Source: Rhynchopus sp. YZ270_cl-10 (Eukaryota > Euglenozoa > Diplonemea > Diplonemida > Diplonemidae). Taken from it: a DNA stretch of 64,000 nucleotides. Positions 38,901 to 48,267 of the stretch are shown here, one piece after another. The stretch's first letter is position 1. Every line of letters starts with the position of its first letter. Where the stretch lies: assembly GCA_964035575.1 (NCBI GenBank), contig OZ037934.1, forward strand, positions 310,001 to 374,000. The letters run 5' to 3'. The position numbers and the translations under genes are program-made. A model generated the notes under the pieces. The model was not told the origin of the DNA, made no database searches, and saw only the letters and a program-made list of their open reading frames with translations.

Positions 38901-40260
38901 GAGTCAATCGAGTCTCGCCTCACCTTCGAGTGACAGCTTTATGACTACCCCGCAAAGTGGGTTTCCAATCTCGCCATTAACTGCATCGGTTATGTCTGCA
39001 TCTCCAGCGTTGTTTGCAAGCGATGCACCATCGCCTTTAAGTGATTCTGTTGAGCTACCGTCGATACCCCAAACAGGGTTGCCTCCACTCCCACCGCATC
39101 CGGCACTGCGGAATTCATTGGAACCGATTGTTCAAGGAATGCACCCTCGATCTCCAAAAACCCCAACCAGCCCTCCATCAGAATGGCCCCCAGGGAGGAC
39201 CAGTGGAGACGGCAGCCGCTCTTCGAAAGGAGCACTGTACGCACCGCCAGTGGATTTGGAGGATACTTTGATGGAGGCACTCTCGGTCCATAGGAATGCT
39301 AGCATCGACTCTGCAGTGCGCGAGCAGGCTGCACGCTGGCAAGGTTCGCGAAACTCATCGCAAGCAACCTACGAGGAGCTGGCGGGAGGGGGGTCTGCGA
39401 GACTATCGCGGAGTGGTGGTGATGTCCCTGCCCCTGCCCCGGAGGAGGGGGAGGGGGAGGAAGAGGATAATAGCAAAGATGAGGCAAAAGAATTGGAGGG
39501 TGAAGATGTGGCTATTGATAGCCGTTCGATGGAGAAGGGTGAAGGGGAAGGGAAGGGGGAGGAGGAGGGTGAAACAAAAGGGGAGGAGGAGGAGGGGGCT
39601 GAGCTGAGTGTGAGTGCGGACAACAGTGGGACCGAAAAGGATGACACACACAGCGTTGAGGGGGAAGCGAAGGAGGATGGCAGCGCCAACGCCAGCACCA
39701 TACCTAGGGATAAGGAAAAAGGGTTGGAGAGTAGGTCTGGGTTGAGCGCAGTATCTGGCACCTCTGATCTGCTGGAGAGGGATGGGGTGAAAGAGAAGGA
39801 CCACACCGAGGGAGAAAAGGACGCTGGCACACACAGCTCTGAGGGGGAAGCGAAGGAGGGTACCGTACCTGGGGAGGAGGGGAAAGGGTTGGAGGGTAGG
39901 TCGGGGTTGAGCACAGCATCTGGCACCTCTGATCTGCTGGAGAGAGATGGGGTGAAAGAGAAGGACCCCGAAGAAGTCAAACCCGATGAGTCAAAAGAGT
40001 TAGAGGGTGACCCAAGATCCACAGATATCAACCGTTCGATGGAGAAGGGTGCGGGGGAAGGGAAGGGGGAGGAGGAGGGTGAGAAAAAAGGGGTAGAGGA
40101 GAAGGGGGCTGAGCCAAGCGTGGGTGCGGACAACAGTGATGCGAAGGAGAGCGAAAAGGACCCTGATACACACAGCTTTGACAAGCCAGAGACAGAGGGT
40201 GAAGACGACGGGGTGAAGGAAGGGGACAACAGCGGTACCATTCACGACTTTGATCTGTGA
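35923..40260 (+). CDS. large ankyrin-repeat protein
   Basis: 1445 residues. 1-190: helical, Lys/Glu-rich, unrecognised. 200-330: Pro/Ser-rich linker with a KGGKGEGGKKRGRARKR basic patch. 440-960: about 14 ankyrin repeats, with clear TPLHMASCTDKDMVKLLLSH-type units and a poorer pair near 530-640. 960-1145: Ser/Pro-rich. 1146-1445: acidic Glu/Gly/Lys tail that contains two copies of a roughly 60-residue block (each with SGTSDLLERDGVKEKD) and two copies of a SMEKG-GEGKGEEEGE block, showing internal duplication. Likely a cytoplasmic scaffold; no catalytic domain or membrane span is visible. The long minus-strand frames beneath it are shadows of the low-complexity tail. Confidence 0.85.
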   Translation: MEVNSPEDGALKKASKRALLEPAGVPEKDARLIKLLEMELTLKAKKFANDGSRDEALGKEVEKKLASFVLRCALAASYYHSRENPELAQTCLSKVEEYGTEQSPLKEYAGGALSSARLHQTSYQELERLYLLFGEDPAKIEAAAESSRSWGAKVKHEKRIQRLAKAKLAVLFNTPVTPLFTPTKIKEEFDGTGEVPARSVASDRMDAVLVDVDATNIVVEAPPAASSSASISVANEKEDPIIDAPPGMPISPPPPSPPPDVSPISPQIAEPQPSSMAQRFGAFIDSATSGEEKGGKGEGGKKRGRARKRLSKSPQDKPEAEEEVESPFIEGFGKATRRQRQKRLALLKEANTAGNSPATNELTEPSLNEMLSAGEVHAKQDVILGPSLPPSMLAGVSEGGLEGFEYLRGKTPPESVVWTAEKREEVTLLVAKGRDAQFRMSVKEYKRYLTQDLVNAWLRVAAAAGAPTLVNRLVTEHGANPSDRDANTGFSILHDAVRAGQSRCVEELLSLNAEVLLDKKNRTAFHLACALPDLKSAFALLSFCTSVSLQQKPEIFAPDLYNKTPLEYALRHEEMEPVLAGIIKLGGLDVFLRNFLKKRWDKKEDLEAQIEAALSDDTNRLLACCEFGLEQIALLIIYNCSPDITQCGNTYAPLHWAVLNGMPKLLSALLTLSTPANAISTAGQTPLHMASCTDKDMVKLLLSHGASCGVEDRNGNLPLHYACHRGDVEIALMLISRGRKFLNYQNHSGVSVLHLAVWGGWVEVVTALLTRKCEVNTQDNMGNTPLHFACSALQPACAAALIHANANLDLTNHSGYTALLYVCSSSMTDVAVQMIKAGANPNVSDRSGQTVFHFAAGNSLELLCWELVNVPSVDICPRTKSGVTILQLAAARNMVGICEALLVRGANIDAVDRLGASCLHYACLSQAADTAELLLAKGANPYLQNNLGKTPLDYAMLASGTQLYTPPMQNIGQKKYAKENMHSALYKEPQEDMSQSSLASPSSDSFMTTPQSGFPISPLTASVMSASPALFASDAPSPLSDSVELPSIPQTGLPPLPPHPALRNSLEPIVQGMHPRSPKTPTSPPSEWPPGRTSGDGSRSSKGALYAPPVDLEDTLMEALSVHRNASIDSAVREQAARWQGSRNSSQATYEELAGGGSARLSRSGGDVPAPAPEEGEGEEEDNSKDEAKELEGEDVAIDSRSMEKGEGEGKGEEEGETKGEEEEGAELSVSADNSGTEKDDTHSVEGEAKEDGSANASTIPRDKEKGLESRSGLSAVSGTSDLLERDGVKEKDHTEGEKDAGTHSSEGEAKEGTVPGEEGKGLEGRSGLSTASGTSDLLERDGVKEKDPEEVKPDESKELEGDPRSTDINRSMEKGAGEGKGEEEGEKKGVEEKGAEPSVGADNSDAKESEKDPDTHSFDKPETEGEDDGVKEGDNSGTIHDFDL

Positions 40261-41102
40261 ATAGTTTTTTTTTTTGCTGTTGTTGTTTCCTCAGCCTTTT
40301 CTTTTCCAAGCTTTCCAGCTAAAGGAAGAAAAGAGATTATGTGGGCAAAATTGGCAAAAAGGTGATTAAAGCACTCGAGAGGCTTAGTGTCATCTCAAAA
40401 AACTTATTTTGTTTTGGTTTTTGCAATCGAAACTTTCTTCTTGTACTTTTTTTTTTCGTCATTTTCTTCGAAGTTAGTAAAGGGGGGTGGGGGATAAAAC
40501 AATTATCCCCCGTTTTTTCTCCCCCATTTTGTTTTATTTTATCCCCCACTACAGTTATCCCCCATTTCCCACACCGCGTTTTTGGTGTGGATTTTCCTTG
40601 GGGATGGGGATATTCAGGTGGGAAAAAAGAGAGATATTTTTTTTTAATCCCCCACTACAACTATCCCCCATTTTTTGAGAAGAAAAAACTGGCGATATTT
40701 TTTATTTTATCCGCCATTCTACAGTTATCCCCCACTACAATTATCCCTCCCCCCCCTTTATATTTTCTACCAGATGTGTACTGTCTGCCTCCCCTGCGAA
40801 TAAAAAAAACAGAGAAACTATCCCCCCACTGCCTTGAATAATGGTGCAGAACCCCACTACATCACAAGACATTTGCTGCGCAGTTACAGGAGCACAACGA
40901 TGTTGTGACAGAGGCAGCTAGCAGCAACTACACTATTCCAAGAAGTAGCTACACCATCTCAAGGACAAGTCTGCTCTTGCGAAAAAGTGTACTGCTATCA
41001 TATTTATAAAAACATCCACATTTTCAAACCACATTTCCAACACACATCTCCTTTACAGCAAAACAAAAAAAACAAACAAGAACACAAACACCACATTTCT
41101 CA
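40261..41102. other. intergenic region with A hairpin and ATCCCCCA repeats
   Basis: A family A copy (40359-40412), then a degenerate array at 40493-40750 of units like ATCCCCCACTACAGTT, and a partial family I copy near 40920. Acceptor TTTACAG (AG 41057-41058) precedes the kinase gene. Confidence 0.6.
40359..40412 (+). repeat. family A module
   Basis: AAGGTGATTAAAGC, loop ACTCGAGAG, GCTTAGTGTCATCTC, then AAAAAACTTA and a T tract. Both arms kept with small bulges. Confidence 0.6.
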
Positions 41103-41954
41103 ATGACAACACCACGCAACATCGCCTGGGTCACCGGCCTCTCCGGTGCAGGGAAGACCTTTGTGGGTGACTACCTTTCCTCCAACCAATCGTTCATCCA
41201 CCTCGACGGCGACGAAGCCATGTCAGACACCTCTCCAGAACAGCTCGAGGTGACCCGCAAGCTGATCACCGCATTCCACACTTGGTTTAAAGGGGAGAGC
41301 TGTGAGGAGGGGTTGTGGAAGCCGTACTTCGATGGGGTCTGCACGAGGGTGGTGGACACTGCGATTGCGAACCCCACAAAGAACATTGTTGTCACCCTCG
41401 CAAACTACCGCGAAGAAACCCGCGAACACTGCCGCACCTCTGTGACCAGCAGGCTTGGGGACACCTCCACTGTCTTCCGTTTCATCCACCTCCATGTGTC
41501 CCCAAGGGGATACGCAGAGCGCCAAATCAAACGTTGGGTGGAGTACAGCAAGATTCAAGGCTGGACCCTTCAGCACTTCTGGGACGACGTAAAGAAGCAG
41601 GCCGACAAATTTGTTGATGAAGCGACCTGTGTAGAGGTGCTGATCCATGAAAAGGATACCTCACTCTCCGGGTTTGTCCCATTGGACCTCGAAGCTCATC
41701 CGGAAGACGTCATGATCGATACGTCAAATGCGCATAAGGGTTTGATCGAAAAGCTCCACGACGTGCTCAGCCTTGGCCCCGTCACTGCGGATGTGTACTC
41801 AGAGGCCTTTGTGAAGGAGATTGCGGATTGCTCGTATGCGAGAATGGAGGCAAAGAAGGAACAGCTCAAAGTTGTGCACAAAAACGGCGGCTCCGCATCC
41901 GATGGCGTGCAGGTCGAGGAGGAGAAGGTGGAGGAGGTGGAGAAGAAGGAATGA
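41103..41954 (+). CDS. P-loop kinase, APS-kinase-like
   Basis: 283 residues. Walker A GLSGAGKT at about 13-20 in a WVTGLSGAGKT context and LDGDE at about 34-38 recall adenylylsulfate kinase and related small-molecule kinases, but the rest diverges: residues 60-110 lack an obvious APS-binding pattern, and the middle (HLHVSPRGYAERQIKRW) looks like a lid with basic residues. The C-terminal 25 residues are acidic and low in complexity. It probably phosphorylates a small metabolite; the substrate is not assignable. The ATG follows TTTACAG (41057-41058). A MITE begins only 14 bases after the stop, within the likely 3' UTR. Confidence 0.65.
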   Translation: MTTPRNIAWVTGLSGAGKTFVGDYLSSNQSFIHLDGDEAMSDTSPEQLEVTRKLITAFHTWFKGESCEEGLWKPYFDGVCTRVVDTAIANPTKNIVVTLANYREETREHCRTSVTSRLGDTSTVFRFIHLHVSPRGYAERQIKRWVEYSKIQGWTLQHFWDDVKKQADKFVDEATCVEVLIHEKDTSLSGFVPLDLEAHPEDVMIDTSNAHKGLIEKLHDVLSLGPVTADVYSEAFVKEIADCSYARMEAKKEQLKVVHKNGGSASDGVQVEEEKVEEVEKKE

Positions 41955-41968
41955 TTCAAAAAAAACAT

Positions 41969-42302
41969 TACCGTAAAAATATTTATTCTGGGCTGTAACT
42001 ATTCTGAGACAGAAGTATACTGGACCGGAACAAAACTGGAACACTTGGGGTTTTTGGGGGTGTCCCAGTTTTGTTCCGGCCCAGAACAGTTCTGTTAGGG
42101 TAGAATTTTTATCCCCATTCCCACCCCACCCAGGTGCATAGTGCATCTTTGGGCAAAAAAAAATCGTCGCACTCCTCGTTTTTTTTGACAAGGCACGGAT
42201 ACCCCCCCAAAACAATGCTGGTACGGAACAAAACTGGAACAATCGACGATTTTTTGGGGTGTTCCAGTTTTGTTCCGGCCCAGAATAAATATTTTTACGG
42301 TA
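41969..42302. mobile_element. MITE with perfect 25-bp inverted ends and TA duplication
   Basis: 334 bp. The ends read TACCGTAAAAATATTT and its complement, perfectly paired over 25 bases, and are consistent with TA target duplication flanking CCG...CGG, as for Tc1/mariner-type elements. The interior holds two hairpins, each with CGGAACAAAACTGG and CCAGTTTTGTTCCGG arms. It encodes no protein. The perfect ends suggest a young insertion. Confidence 0.85.
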
Positions 42303-42410
42303 TCCTGTTTTGCGAGCATTCCCAAAAAATGGGATGCGATATACAGAGTGTTGTGCATTTTTTTTATAATACCTTGTTCTTTCATTTTTTAGCTTACCCT
42401 GCCAACTATT

Positions 42411-42460
42411 TTAGTGACCAAGCAACGAGAGGCTTCATCTTTTCTAAACTTTTTTGTTTT
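42411..42460 (+). repeat. family A module, shortened
   Basis: TAGTGACCAAGC, loop AACGAGAG, GCTTCATCTT, then CTAAAC and a T tract; inner stem AAGC / GCTT kept. Confidence 0.55.
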
Positions 42461-42508
42461 GCACTTTCAACCTCTCTTTGCATGTGGAGTTATTTTTCTT
42501 TTTCTTTC

Positions 42509-42590
42509 CGGGGTTCGATAACCCGCGGAGTGTCAGTGCCTGCGTCCCAGAGGCGTTTTGCACTATCAGCTTCACTTTTCTTTTTCTTGT
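42509..42590 (+). repeat. family E module with T-arm-like hairpin
   Basis: GGGGTTCGATAACCCGCGG forms a hairpin that looks like a tRNA T-arm or B-box, followed by AGTGTCAGTGCCTGCGTCCC, AGAGGCG and CACTATCAGCTTCAC. A similar leader is at 54115 and 55596. Confidence 0.6.
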
Positions 42591-42672
42591 CCACGTTGGT
42601 GTGGTATCCTTTATTTGAGTTGTCATTTTAGAGGAGAGCGCCAGTGGACAACACCATTTATCTATCATCATA

Positions 42673-42725
42673 CACTGACTAAGCGTGAGGAAGGCTTAGG
42701 GTTCATTGTATACAAGCTTAGCTCT
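42673..42725 (+). repeat. family A module, diverged
   Basis: CACTGACTAAGC, loop GTGAGGAAG, GCTTAGGGTTCATTG, TACAAGC. Inner CTAAGC / GCTTAG stem intact. Confidence 0.5.
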
Positions 42726-43043
42726 ATCACTCCACACTTCATCGTTTTTCTTTTCGTCAAGCCATTGAGGGCGCTCACCCGTCTGTGCTCATGTCCTCAT
42801 TAAGTATCACACCGTTCGGGGTTGCGGTGTGAGGCGTGTGTATCTCAGATTTAGTTTACGGTGCCGACACACACAGATCTCTCCTTCTCCCAGGAAAAGC
42901 TTTGCGTTACAGCGTAGTCACGAACGTCCCGCCCAACAACAGTCACAGCTAATACGAATGTAAAAAAGCGTTTTTAATTTTTTGGCCATTTTAGATTCAC
43001 TTTTAAAACAAATGCCAAAGCAAAAAGAACCTTATTTTGTTTA

Positions 43044-43098
43044 TAAGGTGACTAAGCACGAGAGGCTTAGGTTCATCTTATAAACTTTTTCTTCTTTC
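43044..43098 (+). repeat. family A module, near-consensus
   Basis: AAGGTGACTAAGC, ACGAGAG, GCTTAGG, TTCATCTTATAAAC, T/C tract. Differs from 17344 by only a base or two in the right arm. Confidence 0.7.
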
Positions 43099-44332
43099 GA
43101 TCCGCCCTTTTGTTGAGCGGGCTTTTTCGTGATTACCTTTGCATCAACTTTCTACGGTCGAAGAGCATTTTTCACCATACAATTTTTTATACCTACAAAA
43201 GCGTAGCTTTAAAGGAGAAAATAGTTTCCTCCGTTACGGTCGCCAAAATTACCCCCTCCAACAGGGTATTTTGAGCAATCGACTAAAAAAAACATTTTTT
43301 TTACCTAGAGTTACCATTTCTTTGGTACACTGCCAGCGCTCCGTATTGCCATATTCTTTTGTGATTGCGAATCCTTTTCCCCCTAGTGGTGTGCATGACA
43401 GACCCTCTAGCCTCAGGGCTGTCTCACTGGTATGCGCAAATGTTTCTCTGTGCTACCTCGGCCGCTATATCAAATGGATCCTTTCGCATTAGTTCATGTC
43501 TACTATTTTTTGCAGTTGTGGGTGGTTCTTTGGAACAGAAATATTATTCATGATAGTGTGTTTGTTTTGATTTAAACAGACTCTTCGATTGTTTTGTTGA
43601 AAAGCCCCTATTTTTTTTTGGACATTGTTCCCAGAAACCTATGTATTGTTTTTTTCTGTGCTTTCATCCATCTGGCATTGTGGGTCAGTCGGAGGTGCCT
43701 GCATCAGCAACTATAGGGTATCTTTCTTTTTTGATGAAATATTTTATTATTAAATACACAGGAGCTACCTATGCAGGTTGATGTTTGTGCACGCAAAACA
43801 ACAAGGCCAGGAGGTCTCATCATAACCCTGTTCACTGTCTGTTGTGCACACATGACGTCAACCAACGTTGCGTAGATCTTCTCTCTTATTCTCGCGTTGG
43901 GCTTCTCCAACGGCTTCCCTCAGAGCGGGAGGGTGGTTTCCTTCATTCCTTCCCGAGGGAAAAAAGTCACAGCATGGCATCATCACGAAAAAAACAGGGA
44001 TGAGGATACATACCTTTATTTTATTTTATTCAAATTCTCTTTGTTTTTTCCAACCCCTTCTTCTCCCCACTCCCCAAAAAACCACCACCACCACAGGGGG
44101 GGGGACACATCTTTTTAAAACCCCCAAAACCCCCCATCTCCCTCCCCCCCCCCCTCCACACAACTAGAATCTCACCCAAACGTTCTAAAAAGCCTCAAGG
44201 GGGGAAAACCACAAAACTCGTTTAAAAACTTTCCCCCCCTCCCCCTCTCCCCTCCCTTCCTCCCTCCTCCTCCTCGCCCATTTTTAACCACAACTTCTCC
44301 CTCTCTCAAACCCTTCTCCAATCTAAGCAGCC

Positions 44333-47026
44333 ATGGGGAACTGTGGGAGTGACGAGGCCAAGCCACCGCCAAATGCGTCTGCACCTACACAGAAGCCGTC
44401 CCCGCAGAACGAGCCTGCTTCCCAGGGTAAGGCGGTTCTAGGGAGCTACCGCGAGGGGAATGGTGCAAAGCGTGGGGAGAATGGGTACTACGGTGCGAAG
44501 TCGCGGGACAGCCCTTCCTATGTTCGAGGAAATAGAAGGGCGTCTGCTGTTTTCAAGAAGGTGAATCTGAAGACACCACCACGGCCCATAGACATCCCTG
44601 CTGTCGGAAAGGAAGTCGTTATATACGGCCAACGTAACGAAGACATGAACGGCCGTCGTGGCACCGTTCTTGGGTTTGAAAATACGTTGGCGCAGGTTCG
44701 GATTGACAGTCTCAGCGCGGTGCATAACATTGCGAGTGAATTTCTGTTGAGCTCTAAGCATGAGGTCGCGTCGTTTTATGCAGATGATTGCGAGGTGCGG
44801 TTTTTTGTGACGCATGAGAATAAGCTGTTGAGGTGGGTGCAGGGATCGCATTCGGACCCGCAGATTACTACAATTCTTGCGTTGTCGTACCGTCATAATG
44901 ATCGGCGTCTGCGGGATCATAACAGCGTTGGGGTGTCTCTGCGTGTTGGGGATTGGCGCAGGGTTGTCAACCTTCTTGCACCCCAAGCAGACCGCTGTGG
45001 AGTCGGCCACAACCTTCCTACACGCGAAATCCGGATTGACGGTTGGTGGCGTATCGGAGCAGCAGTATCAGGCCTCTGGGAGGACAAATGGCATCCTGGA
45101 CACATTGCGAAATCCCGCCCCGACGGGCAGGTGGACATCTTATGGGATGAAGACGGCTCGCTCACCCCCACCGTCCCTCCAGGCCACGTCCGTCCCTGGA
45201 TGCGCGCCGACTGCACTCTTGATCCCAACACCCAAGAAGTGACCCACGAACCTTCTCTTCTGTTCTCCCCCCACCTCGACTTCAATGATATCTACGCAAC
45301 CGGGAAGAAGCTAGGTGAAGGAGGGTTTGGCGAGGTGTACGATGTGGTTCACAAAGAAACGGGAATCCCATATGCGGCGAAGGTGCTGCCGGTCTCTCAT
45401 GGGACAAAGGATGAGGTGCGCGAGGTGATTGCGTCGAGAAGGGAGCCGGTAGTGGTGGGGACAAAGGTGCAGTCGCTTTCATTTCAGGATTTGGACCCAA
45501 AATTGACGGAAAGCTCTCAGGCAGCGAGGAGGGGGAGTGATGCAAGAGCGCGCACTGTGTCAGGCTTCGTGGTCTCTGTCGGAGACTGCCCCTATGGTGA
45601 AACAGGATGGGTAGGAGTTGTCCTCGATGTTGCAGTCGGAACACACAACGGAACCGTCGATGGAGTGCACTACTTTGACGCACCTCACAACCGTGGAGCA
45701 TTCGTCAAGGTCGCCCTCTGCCGTCCAGTACGTCCCCACGTCACCGAAGTTTGGGGAGGACTGAACCACCCCCACATCTGCAAACTCATTGATTGGCGAT
45801 CAGGGCGTCATGTCTACACACCACATGGATACCCAGACTGGAAGAACGAAGAAGTATATGGCCAAGAATCTGAAAACTACATGGTCTGTGTTATGACGCA
45901 TTGTCCGGGAGGTGATTTGGAGACTCTTTTGAAGAGCCCGTCGTTTAAACACATTTTTATTGGCGAAAACGCGGCTGCACTGATCATGAAACAGATCCTC
46001 TCAGCTTTGGAGCATCTCCACGCGAACGGCATTCTGCACCATGATCTGAAGGTCTCAAACGTTCTCTTGGATCAACCGTACTCCGGAGGGTCCTTCAACC
46101 CTACTATTAAACTCTGTGATTTTGGGTTATCTCGTTACATCGGAGATGGTGAGGTAGGTGGGGGTACATTGCTTTATATGGCCCCAGAACTTCTTCTTGC
46201 CTGGCGATGGCGGCCAAATGCAAAGTGGAGCCGTCAATGGAAAGACGCAGCTGCTGCATTCGGAGTGAAACGTGATATTACCAAAGAAGCGCCTAGCTAT
46301 GATCAAAAGGTGGACGTCTTCGCTGCAGGAGTGGTGTGTTATAGTGTGATGACGAGGGGGCGGAGACATCCATTCCGTCTTGAAGGGTCGTGGGCGAATC
46401 TTCCAGAATCAGAGCATTTATTGCATCTTGCGGAATCGATTAATAAAGGAGTGCAGTTTCCGGAGACACCGTGGGGGAGGGTAAGCGATGACTGCAAAAA
46501 CTTTGTGAGTACTTTGCTTTGCGCGAACGCAACGGATAGGCCTACAGCAGCGGAGGCGCTGAGACACCCATGGATTGTCAAAAACACACCAGCTTCAGGG
46601 GCAAATGGTAGTACCACCGACACCCTCTGGGCTGACAACGGCCAACCCTCGTCTCCCAGAGAGAACGATGCTGCGTCTCTCGGGGTTGTCTCGAAATTCA
46701 AGAATATGAAACTCCGTGAAACGCCTCAAGGTAAAGGCCCGCCTAAAGGGCTGCCCCAGAGGCGGGATCAATGGAGAAGAGGGGCCGTGTCACGTCCTGT
46801 CGTTGCAAATAAACTTCTGGTAGGAACCGCGCGGATCCGATCAAATTCACGAGAAAAACAGCAAATCCAACGTGGTGTGAACGCAGGAGGACCCAGCCCC
46901 AACTCTGTAAACACCGTTGCCGCAGGCACTGCCGCGGCCAATACAGATCAAAACGGCAACTACTGCACGCCAGCTAACGCATACACTCCAAAACTACCTC
47001 CAAAACACACAACACGAGCGTTTTAG
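44333..47026 (+). CDS. protein kinase with myristoylation motif and CAP-Gly-like insert
   Basis: 897 residues. It opens MGNCGSDE, a good N-myristoylation signal, so membrane anchoring is likely. Residues 85-150 and 225-280 look like small SH3/Tudor-type barrels. The kinase domain runs from about 320 to 755: glycine loop GEGGFGEV (327), AAK (350), HHDLKVSN catalytic loop (about 568), DFG (597), APE (617). Between the AAK strand and the helix-C region lies an insert of about 110 residues whose core GWVGVVLDVAVGTHNGTVDG, followed by YF, matches CAP-Gly domains, which bind microtubule or EEY-type tails. HRD is HHD, but the catalytic Asp, Lys and Asn are present, so activity is plausible. The C-terminus (760-897) is basic and disordered. 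Acceptor AAGCAG ends 2 bases before the ATG. Confidence 0.8.
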   Translation: MGNCGSDEAKPPPNASAPTQKPSPQNEPASQGKAVLGSYREGNGAKRGENGYYGAKSRDSPSYVRGNRRASAVFKKVNLKTPPRPIDIPAVGKEVVIYGQRNEDMNGRRGTVLGFENTLAQVRIDSLSAVHNIASEFLLSSKHEVASFYADDCEVRFFVTHENKLLRWVQGSHSDPQITTILALSYRHNDRRLRDHNSVGVSLRVGDWRRVVNLLAPQADRCGVGHNLPTREIRIDGWWRIGAAVSGLWEDKWHPGHIAKSRPDGQVDILWDEDGSLTPTVPPGHVRPWMRADCTLDPNTQEVTHEPSLLFSPHLDFNDIYATGKKLGEGGFGEVYDVVHKETGIPYAAKVLPVSHGTKDEVREVIASRREPVVVGTKVQSLSFQDLDPKLTESSQAARRGSDARARTVSGFVVSVGDCPYGETGWVGVVLDVAVGTHNGTVDGVHYFDAPHNRGAFVKVALCRPVRPHVTEVWGGLNHPHICKLIDWRSGRHVYTPHGYPDWKNEEVYGQESENYMVCVMTHCPGGDLETLLKSPSFKHIFIGENAAALIMKQILSALEHLHANGILHHDLKVSNVLLDQPYSGGSFNPTIKLCDFGLSRYIGDGEVGGGTLLYMAPELLLAWRWRPNAKWSRQWKDAAAAFGVKRDITKEAPSYDQKVDVFAAGVVCYSVMTRGRRHPFRLEGSWANLPESEHLLHLAESINKGVQFPETPWGRVSDDCKNFVSTLLCANATDRPTAAEALRHPWIVKNTPASGANGSTTDTLWADNGQPSSPRENDAASLGVVSKFKNMKLRETPQGKGPPKGLPQRRDQWRRGAVSRPVVANKLLVGTARIRSNSREKQQIQRGVNAGGPSPNSVNTVAAGTAAANTDQNGNYCTPANAYTPKLPPKHTTRAF

Positions 47027-48267
47027 GGGGGAGGAAGAGGAGGAGGAGGAGGAGGAGGGGGGAGGGGAGGGGAGTTTTTCAAAAAAAAAAAAATGGGATG
47101 GGGAAAATCAAGGGGAAGAGGGGGAAGAAAATGGAGGAAAATTTGATCATATTTATTCTAGACTTTTTTCTTTTTTTTGCCCTGCCTGCGTTGTTGTCTT
47201 GGTGAGGCGTTTTTGTTTTTTGTTTTTGTTTTACATCTTTCAACTTTTTTCTTTTTTTTTACATTTGGTGAAGGGAGGGTTTTGGGGATATGTTTTATTG
47301 AGAGGATCTTGAGAAAAAGGGGTTGTATTTTGAATGAAAACAGAAAAAGAAGAAAAACCCAAATGAAACCGAATTTTTTTGTTTATGATTTTTTAAAGGG
47401 GTGGTGAGGTTCGTTCAGATTCTCAGATTTTTTTTTTAATTTCTTTCTCTTTGCCACTATTATCGAGGCCTATCGTTTTTATATCTTTTCATGAGGATTT
47501 CAACCACCAGGCACTCTCTGCGTATGATATACGGTGAGGCGTTCTGCGCTTTTTCAACCCTTCTCTTTTACGTGCCCCTACTCCATCTTCCTTCCCCTCT
47601 TGTTGTGTTTAATTTAAGACAAAATCACCACGGCAAGTAAGTCGATACTAAAAGTTACGGCACACCGTTTAATGAAAATATGGTAACTCGAGTGACAAAG
47701 TACAAAAAAAAACAGAAACTTTTTTTTCACTTTTTGTCCCCCCTTTTTTTTAAACTTTTCTTACAATCTCCCCTCTTGTTTCCAGTACAAGAAATCCGAA
47801 AATACACAAAATGGTGGTGCGTGCTACATACGTTATCAATTACAGCAGCACAACAAAAGGTGGGGTAAAAAAAACTAAAGTGAGTTTTTGGGATTTCAAA
47901 AGGAGGGGGGTTTTTTTTTTACCTCGATGTTTGTTGTCTCGCTGTATTCATTTATTCAAAAACCCAGGAACAAAAAAAAGCACGGGCACTGCCCTCTATG
48001 CCTTCTTTTCTTTTAGAAAAGAATGTATATGAAATAATTGTTCAAAAAAAAAACCCCCCCCCACTCCGATTGTTTCTTTTGCGCAAATATCCTCCACTAT
48101 GTTCTCCGCAGGGGGGTACATACACTAGGGCGGTTGTTCTACAGAACGCATTTTCGTGCCCTCTTTTCTTTTTTCTCCCCCACCCCCGCCCCAGCCTCTG
48201 ACACCAGGTAAGGCTGGTAGTGTGTTGTGGTGTGTCTCCTCTGTATTTGGGGAGAGGGGGGGGGGTA
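47027..48267. other. intergenic region, simple repeats
   Basis: Purine-rich AGG repeats right after the stop, T tracts, and a partial family D module near 47525-47575. No gene was seen. Confidence 0.55.

Larger units (their letters stand above)
42303..44332. other. gene-free region rich in A and E modules
   Basis: Family A copies at 42411, 42673 and 43044, a family E copy (42509), a partial B (43320), an F copy (43655) and a C-rich pyrimidine stretch (44080-44320) before the kinase gene. No gene was seen. Confidence 0.6.

Noticed and set aside
36291-40245. Several long minus-strand frames under the ankyrin-repeat gene
   Set aside because: Shadows of a GC-biased, low-complexity coding strand; no domain and wrong strand.
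42509-42530. Possible tRNA from the GGTTCGATAACC box
   Set aside because: Only the T-arm-like part is present; no cloverleaf.
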